From Massilia niastensis DSM 21313 (GTDB lineage: Bacteria; Pseudomonadota; Gammaproteobacteria; Burkholderiales; Burkholderiaceae_D): a DNA stretch of 64,000 nt. Location: NCBI RefSeq assembly GCF_000382345.1, contig NZ_KB908097.1:1-64000 (forward strand), read 5' to 3'. The translations under genes and the position numbers were made by a program. Below, in pieces: positions 51,886 through 61,625 of the stretch. The number at the start of each line of letters is the position of its first letter. The first letter of the stretch is position 1. The notes below the pieces were generated by a model. It did not search any database and was not told where the DNA came from. It saw only the letters and a program-made list of their open reading frames with translations.

Positions 51886-53673
51886 ATGTCGCCAACTGCT
51901 GCATCGCATGCGACACATGCACCCGCGGGTGCGGGTGTCGAATTATTGCCGGTCCTGGTGCTTCTTGGCGCGGCGGTCGTTGCTGTTCCATTATTCAAGC
52001 GGCTGGGTCTCGGATCCGTCACGGGCTATCTGGCTGCCGGGATGATCGTCGGGCCATTCGGCTTTGGCGTCATGTCGGACCCGCAGGCCATCCTCCATAT
52101 CGCCGAACTCGGCGTCGTGATGTTCTTGTTTGTCATCGGTCTTGAAATGCAACCCTCACGATTGTGGGGAATGCGTGCAGACATATTTGGCCTTGGATTC
52201 GCCCAGGTCGGGGTGTGCAGTGCTTTGCTCACGGGCTTCGGGATGGCGCTCGGTTATCCTTTTGCCCAGAGCTTTGTCGCCGGCACCGGCTTCGTGCTGA
52301 CCTCGACGGCGATCGTCATGCAGATGCTCGAGGAAAGGAGGGTGAGGGGATTGCCGCGCGGGCGGCGCACCATCGCCATATTATTGCTTGAAGATATGGC
52401 CATCGTACCGCTGCTGGCGATCGTCGCCTTGCTTGCCCCCGAAGTCGCGAGCGTCACGACCGTGGAACAGCTCAAGCAGCTCGCCATCGGATTGGCCTCC
52501 ATTGTTGCCCTGGTGCTGGCGGGCCGCTATCTGCTGAATCCACTGTTCAAGATCCTGGGGCAGGCGCGTGCCCGGGAAGTGATGACGGCGGCCGCCCTGT
52601 TCGTCGTGCTTGGCGCCGCCTTTGCCATGCAGTCTGGCGGCCTGTCGATGGCGATGGGCGCATTCCTGGCCGGCGTATTGCTATCCGAATCGGCATTCCG
52701 GCATCAGCTCGAAGCCGATATCGAACCGTTCCGCGGGATTTTACTTGGCCTGTTCTTCCTCGGCGTTGGCATGGCGCTCGATCTGACGGTGATCGCGGCA
52801 AACTGGCGGATCGTCGTCCTCACTGTACTGGCCTATATGGCGCTGAAGATGATCGCCATCTACCTTGTCGCGCGCCTGTTCAAGCTGGACAATCGGGAAG
52901 CGATCGGCAGGGCCGTCCTGATGGCGCAAGGCGGCGAATTCGCTTTTGTCCTGTATGCGGCCGCCACCGCGGCCGGCATCATCGACGCCGAACAAAACGC
53001 CGTCCTTACCAGCGCGATCATCGCGTCCATGATCCTGACCCCCTTTCTGATCATCCTGTACGACCTGTTCATGCCCAAACCCGTCCAATCGATGGAAGGC
53101 ATCAAGCCCGCCGAAAACCTGTCGGCAAATGTCCTGCTGATCGGTTTTGGACGGTTCGGACAGATTCTCAGCCAGCCGCTGCTGGCGAATGGCTATTCGC
53201 TATCGATCATCGAAACCAGCACCCAGGCCATATTCGATCTCGAGCCCTTCGGCTTCAAGGTGTATTACGGCGACGGAACGAGGCTGGATATCCTGCACGC
53301 GGCAGGGGCGCACGATGCAAGACTCATCATCGTGGCGATCGATGACCGCAGCGCCTGCCTGAAAGTCGTGGAAATCGTCAAGAGCGAATTTCCCCAGGTA
53401 CCGGTCCTTGCACGTGCCTATGACAGGGAGCATGCCATCGAGCTGATCCACGCAGGAGTCGACTGGCAAATCCGGGAAACCTTCGAATCGGCGCTGTCCC
53501 TGGCGGAAAAGGCCCTGCAGCTGCTGGAGCCGGAGGAAGTGGTTCGCCGGCAAGTGATGGAAGAGGTCCGCCAGCGCGACGCCGAGCGCCTTGCCATCGA
53601 GAGTACGGGAGGACTGTTCGCTGCCCGTGACCTGGTTCGGAGCAATGCGGACGCAAGCAGGCACCAGGCCTGA
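51886..53673 (+). CDS. KefC-type monovalent cation:proton antiporter (CPA2)
   Basis: A 595-residue protein. Residues of about 20-390 form a 12-13-helix Na+/H+-exchanger-like domain (GYLAAGMIVGPFGFGVMSD; GVVMFLFVIGLEMQPSRLW; LAGVLLSESAFRHQLEADIE; AQGGEFAFVLYAAATAAG). Residues 400-530 are an RCK/TrkA-N nucleotide-binding domain with VLLIGFGRFGQILSQPLL. KefB/KefC relatives carry out K+ efflux in exchange for H+, gated by glutathione adducts or NAD(H), to protect against electrophiles. No kefF/kefG ancillary gene is present. AGGAGG lies 6 nt before the ATG at 51886; the frame to 51856 is not needed. Confidence 0.93.
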   Translation: MSPTAASHATHAPAGAGVELLPVLVLLGAAVVAVPLFKRLGLGSVTGYLAAGMIVGPFGFGVMSDPQAILHIAELGVVMFLFVIGLEMQPSRLWGMRADIFGLGFAQVGVCSALLTGFGMALGYPFAQSFVAGTGFVLTSTAIVMQMLEERRVRGLPRGRRTIAILLLEDMAIVPLLAIVALLAPEVASVTTVEQLKQLAIGLASIVALVLAGRYLLNPLFKILGQARAREVMTAAALFVVLGAAFAMQSGGLSMAMGAFLAGVLLSESAFRHQLEADIEPFRGILLGLFFLGVGMALDLTVIAANWRIVVLTVLAYMALKMIAIYLVARLFKLDNREAIGRAVLMAQGGEFAFVLYAAATAAGIIDAEQNAVLTSAIIASMILTPFLIILYDLFMPKPVQSMEGIKPAENLSANVLLIGFGRFGQILSQPLLANGYSLSIIETSTQAIFDLEPFGFKVYYGDGTRLDILHAAGAHDARLIIVAIDDRSACLKVVEIVKSEFPQVPVLARAYDREHAIELIHAGVDWQIRETFESALSLAEKALQLLEPEEVVRRQVMEEVRQRDAERLAIESTGGLFAARDLVRSNADASRHQA

Positions 53674-53729
53674 AGAGCGTTCCCGTGCCCGTGCCGCCCG
53701 GTCCGAAAAAAAATTTAGCGGCGCAGGGC

Positions 53730-53757
53730 CTTGAAACTCTTTTCTTTATCCCAATAT
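53730..53757 (+). promoter_or_regulatory. Sigma-32 (RpoH) heat-shock promoter of htpG
   Basis: CTTGAAA at 53730-53736 and CCCAATAT at 53750-53757 are separated by 13 nt, matching the sigma-32 consensus CTTGAAA-N11-16-CCCCATnT in all but one or two bases. It ends 40 nt before the htpG ATG. Heat-shock induction of htpG by RpoH is well established. Confidence 0.92.
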
Positions 53758-53797
53758 CCGCTCGGTCTGCATCAACCTGACCATTAACGAGGAAAAG

Positions 53798-55717
53798 ATG
53801 GCTGTCGCCGAAAAAGAGACCCTTGGCTTTCAAGCTGAAGTAAAACAGCTGCTGCAACTGATGATCCACTCCTTGTACTCGAACAAGGAGATCTTCCTGC
53901 GCGAACTGATTTCGAACGCGTCCGACGCGGCCGACAAGCTGCGCTTCGAGGCGATCAACAACGATGCCCTGTACGGCAACGACCACGAACTGAAGATCAA
54001 GGTCCTGTTCGACAAGGATGCGAAGACCATCACCATCTCCGACAACGGCATCGGCATGAGCCGCGAAGAGGTGATCTCGCACCTGGGCACGATCGCCAAG
54101 TCGGGCACCAGGGAATTCTTCAGCAAGCTGTCGGGCGACCAGCAGGCCGACGCGGCCCTGATCGGCCAGTTCGGCGTCGGCTTCTACTCGGGCTTCATCG
54201 TCGCCGACCGGATCACCGTGGAAACCCGCCGCGCCGGCGCTTCGCCTTCCGAAGGCGTGCGCTGGGAATCGACCGGCGAGGGCGACTACAGCGTCGAAGC
54301 GATCGAGAAGACCGACCGCGGCACCGACGTGATCCTGCACCTGCGCGCCGGCGAGGAAGAGCTGCTGTCGTCGTGGAAGCTGAAATCGATCATCCGCAAG
54401 TACTCCGACCATATCTCGCTGCCGATCGTGATGCAGAAGGAGGAATGGGACGAGGAAGCGAAACAGACCGTCCTGAAGGACGAGACCGAGACCGTCAACC
54501 AGGCCAGCGCCCTGTGGGCGCGCAGCAAGTCGGAGATCACCAAGGAACAGTACGACGAGTTCTACAAGCACGTCTCGCACGACTTCCAGGAACCGCTGAT
54601 CCACACCCACAACCGGGTCGAGGGCCGCAGCGAGTACACCCAGCTGCTGTACGTGCCGAGCCACGCGCCGTTCGACCTGTGGGACCGCAACAAGCGCGGC
54701 GGCATCAAGCTGTACGTCAAGCGCGTGTTCATCATGGACGACGCCGAGCAGCTGATGCCGACCTACCTGCGCTTCATCAAGGGCGTGATCGATTCGGCCG
54801 ACCTGCCGCTGAACGTCTCGCGCGAGATCCTGCAGGAGTCGCGCGACGTGAAAGTCATCCGCGAAGGCTCGACCAAGCGCGTGCTGGGCATGCTGGAGGA
54901 AATGGCGAACGCGGACGAGCAGGAACTCAAGGACAAGTACACCACCTTCTGGAAGGAATTCGGCCAGGTGCTGAAGGAAGGCATCGGCGAGGACGCGACC
55001 AACAAGGACCGCATCGCCAAGCTGCTGCGCTTCGCCTCGACCTCGGATGATACCGGCGACCAGACCGTGTCCTTCGCCGACTATGTCGCGCGCATGAAGG
55101 AAGGCCAGGACAAGATCTACTACGTCACCGCCGACAGCCATGTCGCCGCGAAGAACAGCCCGCACCTGGAGATCTTCCGCAAGAAGGGCGTCGAGGTGCT
55201 GCTGCTGACCGACCGCGTGGACGAGTGGATGCTGTCCTTCCTGAACGACTTCGACGGCAAGGAACTGGTGTCGGTGGCCAAGGGCGGCCTGGACCTGGGC
55301 AGCCTGGAGGACGAGGCCGAGAAGAAGGAACATGCCGAGACCGAAAGCAGCTACAAGGAGCTGGTCGAGCAGATGAAGGGCGCCCTGGGCGAGAAGGCCA
55401 AGGACGTGCGCGTCACCTTCCGCCTGACCGACTCGCCGGCCTGCCTGGTGGCGGACGAAAACGAGTTGTCGGGCAACCTGCTGCGCATGCTGAAGGCGGC
55501 CGGGCAGAATGCGCCGGAATCGAAGCCGATTCTCGAGATCAACCCGAACCATCCGCTGGTGACGCGCCTGAAGTACGAGGATGCGGCCGGCCAGCGCTTC
55601 AGCGACTGGTCGCACATCCTGTTCGACCAGGCCATGCTGGCCGAAGGCGGCAGCCTGACCGATCCGGCGGCCTTCGTGAAGCGCCTGAACGAGATGCTGC
55701 TGGCGACTGGCAAGTAA
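53798..55717 (+). CDS. htpG: Molecular chaperone HtpG (Hsp90)
   Basis: A 639-residue cytoplasmic Hsp90. The N-terminal GHKL ATPase domain shows [20 protein letters not shown], the [11 protein letters not shown] box, and [13 protein letters not shown]. The middle domain includes [20 protein letters not shown] and [17 protein letters not shown]; the C-terminal dimerisation domain is intact. It refolds stress-damaged proteins with DnaK. GAGGAAAA precedes the ATG, and a near-consensus sigma-32 promoter drives it. A perfect stem-loop terminator follows. Confidence 0.98.
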   Translation: MAVAEKETLGFQAEVKQLLQLMIHSLYSNKEIFLRELISNASDAADKLRFEAINNDALYGNDHELKIKVLFDKDAKTITISDNGIGMSREEVISHLGTIAKSGTREFFSKLSGDQQADAALIGQFGVGFYSGFIVADRITVETRRAGASPSEGVRWESTGEGDYSVEAIEKTDRGTDVILHLRAGEEELLSSWKLKSIIRKYSDHISLPIVMQKEEWDEEAKQTVLKDETETVNQASALWARSKSEITKEQYDEFYKHVSHDFQEPLIHTHNRVEGRSEYTQLLYVPSHAPFDLWDRNKRGGIKLYVKRVFIMDDAEQLMPTYLRFIKGVIDSADLPLNVSREILQESRDVKVIREGSTKRVLGMLEEMANADEQELKDKYTTFWKEFGQVLKEGIGEDATNKDRIAKLLRFASTSDDTGDQTVSFADYVARMKEGQDKIYYVTADSHVAAKNSPHLEIFRKKGVEVLLLTDRVDEWMLSFLNDFDGKELVSVAKGGLDLGSLEDEAEKKEHAETESSYKELVEQMKGALGEKAKDVRVTFRLTDSPACLVADENELSGNLLRMLKAAGQNAPESKPILEINPNHPLVTRLKYEDAAGQRFSDWSHILFDQAMLAEGGSLTDPAAFVKRLNEMLLATGK

Positions 55718-55731
55718 GCCTTGGCATCAAT

Positions 55732-55762
55732 AAAAACCGGGGCAGCGGCCCCGGTTTTTTTT
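55732..55762. terminator. Bidirectional terminator between htpG and the GFA gene
   Basis: An 11-bp perfect stem (AAAAACCGGGG with CCCCGGTTTTT) and 6-nt loop are followed by extra T on the plus strand and preceded by A on the minus side. This suits termination of both convergent transcripts. Confidence 0.92.
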
Positions 55763-55769
55763 CGTCCAT

Positions 55770-56168
55770 TCAAAGGTGGCGCGTCTCGGCCGGCGGCGTC
55801 ACCCAGTTGTCGTTGCGTCCGTCGAAGTAGCGCACCGGCGCCGCCACCAGGTCGTCCACCGGCATGTCATCCAGGCTGCCCACCGTCACGGCCACGAAGG
55901 GCCCGGCACTCGGCGACTCGCCCGTCGAAAAGACATTGATGCCGCACTCGCCGCAGAAGTGATGCCCGTCGCGGCGCGTATGGAAACGGTATTCGCGCAG
56001 CGCCGCCTCCCCCTGGCGCAGGCGGAACGCCGAGGGCGCGACGACGGCGGCCCAGAACCGCATCTTGGTGCAGATCGTGCAGTTGCACTTGATGGTGCCG
56101 GCGCCGATGTCGATGTCGGCCTCGTAGCGCACCGCGCCGCAATGGCAGCTCCCGTGGTAAGTCTTCAT
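55770..56168 (-). CDS. GFA family zinc protein (glutathione-dependent formaldehyde-activating-like)
   Basis: A 132-residue protein with the GFA Cys pattern: SCHCGAVRYEA, then KCNCTICTKMRFW, then HFCGECGINVF, each supplying zinc ligands. Gfa enzymes catalyse addition of glutathione to formaldehyde, but most family members are uncharacterised. The ATG at 56168 has GGGAG at 6 nt; the longer frame contains unrelated sequence from the overlapping gene. It overlaps the GNAT gene stop by 4 nt, so the two are translated together. Confidence 0.9.
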   Translation of the reverse strand: MKTYHGSCHCGAVRYEADIDIGAGTIKCNCTICTKMRFWAAVVAPSAFRLRQGEAALREYRFHTRRDGHHFCGECGINVFSTGESPSAGPFVAVTVGSLDDMPVDDLVAAPVRYFDGRNDNWVTPPAETRHL

Positions 56169-56695
56169 GCCCGCTCCCGCGCGGCCCACGCCGCGCCGTC
56201 GATCTCGTACACCGATACCGGGCGCGCATGCCAGGTCTCCTCGCCCCGGTAGCGCATGCCGAGCTTTTGCATCACCCGTGCGGAGGGCGCGTTGTCCGGA
56301 TCGCAGATCGCGCACAGCAGCGGCGCCTCCAGGTCCTCGAAGGCGAAGCGCGCCATCCGCTGCGCGGCCTCGATCGCATAGCCGCGTCCCCAGCGGTCCG
56401 GGCGCAGCCGCCAGCCGATCTCGTGCGGGTTGGCCGGGTCGTGGCCGAGGTGCTGGATGCAGCCGGCGCCGACCAGTTCGCCCGACTCGGTCTCGATCAG
56501 GCTCCACCACGAATGGCCGTACTGGCGCCAGCGTCCCTGCACGCGCTCGATCATCCGGCGCGTCTCGTCCGCCGTCTCGGGCTGGCCGGAGATGTAGCGC
56601 ATGACGGCCGGGTCGGTGTTCAGCGCGCGCAGGCCCTCGTAATGGATGTCGGTGATCGGCTCGAGCCGCAGGCGCGGCGTGTGCAGGATGGTCAT
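56165..56695 (-). CDS. GNAT-family N-acetyltransferase (RimJ-like)
   Basis: A 176-residue acetyltransferase: starts LHTPRLRLEPI, typical of the RimJ/RimL group; acetyl-CoA loop region LRPDRWGRGYAIEAAQRMAR and the NAPSARVMQKLGM C-terminal motif are present. It N-acetylates an amine such as a protein N-terminus or small molecule; the substrate is unknown. AAGGGAACC precedes the ATG at 56695. It lies 8 nt after the RBBP9-like hydrolase gene and overlaps the GFA gene by 4 nt. Confidence 0.92.
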   Translation of the reverse strand: MTILHTPRLRLEPITDIHYEGLRALNTDPAVMRYISGQPETADETRRMIERVQGRWRQYGHSWWSLIETESGELVGAGCIQHLGHDPANPHEIGWRLRPDRWGRGYAIEAAQRMARFAFEDLEAPLLCAICDPDNAPSARVMQKLGMRYRGEETWHARPVSVYEIDGAAWAARERA

Positions 56696-56703
56696 GGTTC
56701 CCT

Positions 56704-57249
56704 TTATACGGATATCTCGTCGCAGAAGTCGTTCAGAAGCCGTTCGCCCTCGGGCCATGCGCCGTGGCCCGAGTCGCCATTGATATGCCCGGCCTTGCCG
56801 ATGTCGACGAAGCGGCTGCCCCAGGCCGTGGCGAAGCCGCGCGCGCGCTCCAGGCTCACGTAGGGATCGTCGGCGCTGGCGACCACCATGCTGGGGAAGG
56901 GCAGCTTCTCCAGCGGCGCCGGGGCGAAGCCGTTCAGGGCGGCCGGATAGGTGGGCGCATCGACGTCGCTGGGCGCGACCAGGAAGGCGCCGGCCACCTT
57001 CAGCGGCGAGCCGCAGCGCGCCCAGTGCGCCACCAGCAGGCAGCCCAGGCTGTGCGCAACCAGGATCGGAGGGCCTTCGCAGTCGGCAACCGCCGCGTCC
57101 AGCTCGGACACCCATTCCTCGCGTGCGGGGCTGGTCCAGTCGCGGTGCGCAGCGCGCGTCCATTTCGGATAGCGCTGCTGCCACAGCGACTGCCAGTGCC
57201 CGGGGCCGGAATTCCACAGGCCCGCCAGTATCAGTACGTCACACTTCAT
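56704..57249 (-). CDS. RBBP9/YdeN-family alpha/beta hydrolase
   Basis: A 181-residue small serine hydrolase. ILAGLWNSGPGHWQSLW marks the oxyanion-side loop and LVAHSLGCLL is the nucleophile elbow (GxSxG variant AHSLG). The Asp is in SADDPYVS and the His in GKAGHINGDSG. The RBBP9/YdeN family is mostly uncharacterised. It is the first gene of a three-gene minus-strand operon with the GNAT and GFA genes. Confidence 0.9.
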   Translation of the reverse strand: MKCDVLILAGLWNSGPGHWQSLWQQRYPKWTRAAHRDWTSPAREEWVSELDAAVADCEGPPILVAHSLGCLLVAHWARCGSPLKVAGAFLVAPSDVDAPTYPAALNGFAPAPLEKLPFPSMVVASADDPYVSLERARGFATAWGSRFVDIGKAGHINGDSGHGAWPEGERLLNDFCDEISV

Positions 57250-57318
57250 GGCTACTCCCAGGATCGTTGGTGGTCCGCCGATTGTACGACGATCGCGGCG
57301 TGGCGGCCGGCTTCGCGT

Positions 57319-58164
57319 TTACAAGGCGGTGCGCAGCGCGAACAGCTCGGGGAACAGCACCACGTCGAGCATCTTGCGCAGGTAGCTGACGCCGGCGGTG
57401 CCGCCGGTGCCGGTCTTGAAGCCGATGATGCGCTCGACCGTGCTGACATGGCGGAAGCGCCAGAAACGGAAGGCGGTCTCCATGTCCACCAGCTTCTCGG
57501 CCAGCTCGTACAGGGCCCAGTGCCGTTCGGGATCGCGGTACACCTCCAGCCAGGCCTCCTTGACCGAGTCGTCCGCCTCGGTCGGCCGGGTCCAGTCGGC
57601 CGCCAGGCGCGCCGGGTCGATGTGCAGGCCGCTGCGCGCCAGCAGCATCACCGCCTCGTCGTAGATCGAGGGCGCGCGCAGTTCCCGCTCCAGCAGCGCG
57701 TGGTGTTCGGGCGACTTCTCGTGCACCGCCAGCAGGGCGGCGTTCTTGTTCCCGAGGATGAATTCGAGCTGGCGGTACTGGAAGGACTGGAAACCCGAGG
57801 AGGCGCCCAGGTAGGGCCGGATCGCCGTGTACTCGGGCGGCGTCATGGTGGCCAGCACGTCCCAGGCATGCACCAGCTGGTCCATGATGCGCGCCACCCG
57901 CGCCAGCATCTTGAAGGCCGGCGGCAGGTTGTCCTCGCGGATGTGGCGGCGCACCGCCTGCAGCTCGTGCAGCATCAGCTTGATCCAGAGTTCGCTGGTC
58001 TGGTGCTGGATGATGAACAGCATCTCGTTATGGTTGGGCGACAGCGGATGCTGGGCCGTGAGGATCCGGTCCAGGCCGAGGTAGTCGCCGTAGCTCATGG
58101 ACTCCTTGAAGTCCAGCCTGGCGCCGTGCCAGTCGGACGCATCGTTCTTGATCTTGTCGTTCAT
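57319..58164 (-). CDS. kynA: Tryptophan 2,3-dioxygenase
   Basis: A 281-residue heme enzyme that opens the indole ring of L-tryptophan to N-formylkynurenine, the first step of the kynurenine pathway. Hallmarks: [36 protein letters not shown] with the heme-ligand region, [20 protein letters not shown], and [25 protein letters not shown] near the C-terminus. It is the last gene of kynB-kynU-kynA, 9 nt after kynU. Confidence 0.98.
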   Translation of the reverse strand: MNDKIKNDASDWHGARLDFKESMSYGDYLGLDRILTAQHPLSPNHNEMLFIIQHQTSELWIKLMLHELQAVRRHIREDNLPPAFKMLARVARIMDQLVHAWDVLATMTPPEYTAIRPYLGASSGFQSFQYRQLEFILGNKNAALLAVHEKSPEHHALLERELRAPSIYDEAVMLLARSGLHIDPARLAADWTRPTEADDSVKEAWLEVYRDPERHWALYELAEKLVDMETAFRFWRFRHVSTVERIIGFKTGTGGTAGVSYLRKMLDVVLFPELFALRTAL

Positions 58165-58173
58165 GGTGCTCTT

Positions 58174-59430
58174 TCAGGTGACGGCGCTGCGCGCGGCCTT
58201 GACGTCGTAGGCTTTGCTGTCCAGGATGTCCTTCAGGATGGCGACCGCATCCCAGACGTCCGCATGACTGGTGTACAGCGGGGTGAAGCCGAAGCGCATG
58301 ATCTCCGGCTCGCGGTAGTCGCCGATCACGCCGCGCCCGATCAGGGCCTGCATCACCGCATAGCCGTGCGGATGGGTGAAGCTGACGTGGCTGCCGCGCC
58401 GCGCATGCGCGCGCGGGGTGACGAGGGTGAGCGGATGCCCGGCGCAGCGGCTTTCCACCAGTTCGATGAACAGGTCGGTCAGCGCCAGCGACTTGGCGCG
58501 CACCGCCTCCATGTCGGTGTCGTCGAACACGTCCAGGCCGCATTCGACCAGCGCCAGCGAGACCACCGGCTGGGTGCCGCACAGCGCGCGGCCGATGCCG
58601 CCGCAGGGCGAGAACGAGGGCGCCATCGCGAACGGCGCGGCATGGCCCCACCAGCCCGACAGCGGATGGCTGAAGCGCGCCTGGTGGCGCTCCGGCACCC
58701 AGATGAAGGCCGGCGCGCCCGGACCGCCGTTCAGGTATTTATAGGTGCAGCCGACCGCGAAGTCGGCTTCCGCCGCGTGCAGGTCGAGCGGCACCGCGCC
58801 GGCCGAGTGGGCCAGGTCCCAGACCACCAGCGCGCCTTGCGCATGGGCGTGGCGGGTCAGCGCCGCCATGTCGTGCTGGTGGCCGCTGCGGTAGTTCACA
58901 TGGGTCAGCATCAGCACCGCGCAGTCGCCGTCGACGGCGGCAGGGATTTCCTCCACCGAGTCGACCAGGCGCACGCTGTAGCCGCGCTCGAGCCAGCCGG
59001 CCAGTCCTTCGGCCATGTAGATATCGGTCGGGAAGTTGCTGCGCTCGGTGACGATGACCCTGCGCGCCGCGCCGGGACCGTGGGCCTGGAGGTGGATGGC
59101 GGCGGCCAGCGCCTTGAACAGGTTGAGCGAGGTGGTGTCGGTGACGGCCACTTCGCCGGCGCGCGCGCCCAGCAGCGGGGCCAGGCGGTCGCCCAGGCGT
59201 TTGGGCATGTCGAACCAGCCGGCGCTGTTCCAGCTCTTGATCAGGTCCTGGCCCCATTCGCGCGCGACGACTTCCTGGGCGCGCGCCAGGGCGGCCCTCG
59301 GCCGGGCGCCGAGCGAATTGCCGTCCAGGTAGATGACGCCTTCCGGCAGGTCGAAGCGCTCGCGCAGGGCGCGCAGGGGATCGTGGGCGTCGCGGGCCAG
59401 GCAGGCCTCGCGGGTCGGGGGAGCGCTCAT
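58174..59430 (-). CDS. kynU: Kynureninase
   Basis: A 418-residue fold-type I PLP enzyme that cleaves kynurenine to anthranilate and alanine. [15 protein letters not shown] begins the domain; [35 protein letters not shown], the PLP Lys in [17 protein letters not shown] and [11 protein letters not shown] are intact. With kynA and kynB it completes tryptophan to anthranilate. Its start overlaps the kynB stop by 4 nt. Confidence 0.97.
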   Translation of the reverse strand: MSAPPTREACLARDAHDPLRALRERFDLPEGVIYLDGNSLGARPRAALARAQEVVAREWGQDLIKSWNSAGWFDMPKRLGDRLAPLLGARAGEVAVTDTTSLNLFKALAAAIHLQAHGPGAARRVIVTERSNFPTDIYMAEGLAGWLERGYSVRLVDSVEEIPAAVDGDCAVLMLTHVNYRSGHQHDMAALTRHAHAQGALVVWDLAHSAGAVPLDLHAAEADFAVGCTYKYLNGGPGAPAFIWVPERHQARFSHPLSGWWGHAAPFAMAPSFSPCGGIGRALCGTQPVVSLALVECGLDVFDDTDMEAVRAKSLALTDLFIELVESRCAGHPLTLVTPRAHARRGSHVSFTHPHGYAVMQALIGRGVIGDYREPEIMRFGFTPLYTSHADVWDAVAILKDILDSKAYDVKAARSAVT

Positions 59431-60086
59431 GCGGTTTCCTTGGTGGGCAGGGCGCGCACGAGTTCACGTAATACCGCGCGCACCGGGCTGGCATCCATGC
59501 CGGCGAATTTCAGGGGCAGGGCGATCAGTTCGTAGTCGCCCTCGGGCACCTCGTCGAGGATCACGCCCTCCAGGATCGCCATGCGGCTGGCGCGCACCGC
59601 GTGGTGGGCGTCGAGCGTCTTCGAGTCCTGCGGATCGAGCGAGGCGCTGTCGGTGCCGACCAGGATCACGCCGCGGCTGGCCAGCAGGTCGATGGCGGCG
59701 GGCGTGACCGCGGCGAAGTCCGGGTCCCACCCGTCCTGCGGGGCGCGCGCGTAGGTGCGCAGCAGCACGCGCGGCGGTACGCCGTCCAGGCGCCCGGCCA
59801 GGTCCGAAGCGTCCACCTGGCGTGCGCCGATGCAGTGGATCACCCGGCACGGTCCCATATAAGGCGCCAGCGCGACCTGGTCAATGCTGGCCCCTTGCGG
59901 ATCGTAGTGGGAGGGCGCATCGGCATGGGCGCCCAGGTGGGTCGTCATCGTCATGCGGCTGACATGGACCGGGCAGCCGTTCCCGATCTGCCAGGTGGGG
60001 GCGGCCTCGAATGGCGTGTCGCCGGGCCAGACTGGAATCGCAGCCGAGATCGTCGGACTGATATCCCAGAGTTGTGGAGCTTCCAT
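59427..60086 (-). CDS. kynB: Kynurenine formamidase (arylformamidase)
   Basis: A 219-residue cyclase-family metal hydrolase that deformylates N-formylkynurenine. The metal-binding motif is [16 protein letters not shown], followed by [20 protein letters not shown] and a C-terminal DASPVRAVL. It opens the kynB-kynU-kynA operon. The 600-bp region upstream is shared with flhD. No recognisable kyn operator is seen; its promoter is probably within the AT-rich stretch to about 60240. Confidence 0.95.
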   Translation of the reverse strand: MEAPQLWDISPTISAAIPVWPGDTPFEAAPTWQIGNGCPVHVSRMTMTTHLGAHADAPSHYDPQGASIDQVALAPYMGPCRVIHCIGARQVDASDLAGRLDGVPPRVLLRTYARAPQDGWDPDFAAVTPAAIDLLASRGVILVGTDSASLDPQDSKTLDAHHAVRASRMAILEGVILDEVPEGDYELIALPLKFAGMDASPVRAVLRELVRALPTKETA

Positions 60087-60250
60087 GCGGAACCCTCTCG
60101 TGGAAAGATTGAAGCTTCAAGCAAATGTTGCGGCTCGCAGTGTAGCAAGTTCCAGTGGCCCCTGTAAAAGAGGAATGGGGTTGGCGAGCCTGCCTGCCCG
60201 GCCGTGCGCCACGACCGCAAAAATAATTGAAAAAATTTTGCTCCCCACCC

Positions 60251-60277
60251 TAAAGTTCCTGGAAAGCCCTCCGATAA
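60251..60277 (+). promoter_or_regulatory. Sigma-28 (FliA)-type promoter 1
   Basis: TAAAGTTC, 11 nt, TCCGATAA: 7 of 8 in each box and the exact spacing of the FliA consensus TAAAGTTT-N11-GCCGATAA. It reads toward flhD, about 406 nt upstream of the ATG. Confidence 0.75.
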
Positions 60278-60325
60278 CAGGTTCAGACGGGCGGAATCGG
60301 GTCGAAAATTTTTTTCAACAAACCC

Positions 60326-60352
60326 TAAAGTTCTCTTCCAGGCTTCCGATAA
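60326..60352 (+). promoter_or_regulatory. Sigma-28 (FliA)-type promoter 2
   Basis: A second identical-box copy, TAAAGTTC-N11-TCCGATAA, lies 75 nt after the first, within the tandem repeat, reading toward flhD. Confidence 0.75.
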
Positions 60353-60399
60353 CGGATGCACAAGGGCGCAAAAGGTGAGAAAAAAATTTCAAGAAACCC

Positions 60400-60426
60400 T
60401 AAAGTTCCCCTAAAGCATGACGTTAA
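60400..60426 (+). promoter_or_regulatory. Degenerate sigma-28-type promoter 3
   Basis: TAAAGTTC, 11 nt, GACGTTAA (6 of 8 in the -10). It sits at the same repeat phase as the other two, but the weaker -10 may make it inactive. Confidence 0.45.
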
Positions 60427-60682
60427 CCGTAGCAAGTTTGCGACAGGCAACATCAAGCGTGACTACAATCCAGGGCGTTTCTCCGACGCCGGCCATGACC
60501 TCCTCCTCATAGGGGAAACAGGGTGATCCGAGAGGGTTTGTCAGACAAACTCCTACGGGTCATGTCCGTCATGCGCGGACCGAAAATACAGACTTCGTCC
60601 GATTCCGGAAAAGTTTCCTCACGGTCAGAATCTATCTCAACGGCAATACAACTGGACGCCGATTCAACAACGGAGAGAGAAA

Positions 60683-61000
60683 ATGACTGCGAACGACATG
60701 ATGGCTGAAATTCGTGATGCTAACCTGAGCTACCTGATGCTCGCGCAGCAGATGATCCGCGCCGACAAGGTCACCGCAATCTTCCGCCTCGGTATCTCGG
60801 CCGACATCGCCGAGCTGATCGAAGGCATGAGCAATGCCCAGATCCTGAAGCTCGCCGGCGGCAACATGATGCTGGCCCGCTTCCGCTTCGACGACACCGC
60901 CATCCTGTCGATGCTGACCAGCCACAGCAAGGAGCGCAGCCTGGCCCAGTCGCATGCCGCCATCCTGATGGCCGGCCAGCCTGTTGAAGAGATCGTATAA
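60683..61000 (+). CDS. flhD: Flagellar master regulator subunit FlhD
   Basis: A 105-residue FlhD. MMAEIRDANLSYLMLAQQMIRADKVTA, then FRLGISADIAELIEGMSNAQ and RFDDTAILSMLTSHSKE match FlhD. With FlhC it forms the FlhD4C2 activator of class II flagellar genes via sigma-70. AGAGAGA precedes the ATG. The leader of nearly 600 bp holds three tandem FliA-type boxes, unusual for a class I gene. flhC follows after 54 nt. Confidence 0.97.
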   Translation: MTANDMMAEIRDANLSYLMLAQQMIRADKVTAIFRLGISADIAELIEGMSNAQILKLAGGNMMLARFRFDDTAILSMLTSHSKERSLAQSHAAILMAGQPVEEIV

Positions 61001-61054
61001 TCCGGCTCACGGTCTTGTTTGGGGCCGGTTGTCGTCACAGCCCGGAGCAGTCTC

Positions 61055-61606
61055 ATGAGCAAAAAAAGCGTCGTATCGGAAGCGCAGGAAATCCAGCTCG
61101 CCATCGAATTGATCAATCTCGGTGCGCGCCTGCAACTGCTGGAGACCGAAGTCTCGCTGTCGCGCGAACGCCTGCTCAAGCTGTACAAGGAACTCAAGGG
61201 TGTCTCTCCACCCAAGGGTATGCTGCCTTTCTCGACCGACTGGTTCCTGACCTGGCAACCGAACATCCATTCTTCGCTGTTCATCAATATCCATAACTTC
61301 CTGGTCGAGCACGCCGGCGCCACCGGCATCCAGGCCGTGATGAAGGCCTACAAGCTCTATCTCGAACAGATGCCGCCCGCTCCGGGCGAAGAACCATTGC
61401 TGTCCCTGACGCGCGCCTGGACACTGGTGCGTTTCTTCCAGGGCGGCATGCTGCAGCTGGCCCCATGCAACAAGTGCCAGGGCAAATTCGTCGTCAATAC
61501 CCTCGACCTGAACGCCGACTACCAGTGCGGCCTGTGCCACATGCCTTCGCGCGCGGGCAAGACCCGCAAGGCCAAGGATGCGGCGGCCAACCAGAATCCG
61601 GCCTGA
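61055..61606 (+). CDS. flhC: Flagellar master regulator subunit FlhC
   Basis: A 183-residue FlhC, the DNA-binding zinc partner of Flh[21 protein letters not shown] and [20 protein letters not shown] are family blocks; the four zinc-binding Cys appear as CNKC and CGLC near the C-terminus. The ATG at 61055 is chosen over the earlier open frame because [13 protein letters not shown] matches family starts and CCCGGAGCAGTCTC supplies GGAG. Confidence 0.97.
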   Translation: MSKKSVVSEAQEIQLAIELINLGARLQLLETEVSLSRERLLKLYKELKGVSPPKGMLPFSTDWFLTWQPNIHSSLFINIHNFLVEHAGATGIQAVMKAYKLYLEQMPPAPGEEPLLSLTRAWTLVRFFQGGMLQLAPCNKCQGKFVVNTLDLNADYQCGLCHMPSRAGKTRKAKDAAANQNPA

Positions 61607-61625
61607 GCTGCGCGTTGCACGCGCG

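Larger units (their letters stand above)
60229..60426 (+). repeat. Three 75-bp imperfect tandem repeats in the flhDC leader
   Basis: Units starting at about 60229, 60304 and 60379 (75-nt period) each begin with GA-tract plus T-tract (GAAAAAATTTT type), then CCCTAAAGTTC, then CCGATAAC or a degenerate version. The third unit is shortened after its promoter-like box. Apart from these repeats, 60087-60228 shows no feature I can name, and 60427-60682 holds only a palindrome, a candidate promoter and a small open frame. Confidence 0.8.

Noticed and set aside
60229-60426. CRISPR-like array in the flhD leader
   Set aside because: Only three 75-bp units, with no distinct spacers and sigma-28 boxes in each; it is a tandem promoter repeat.
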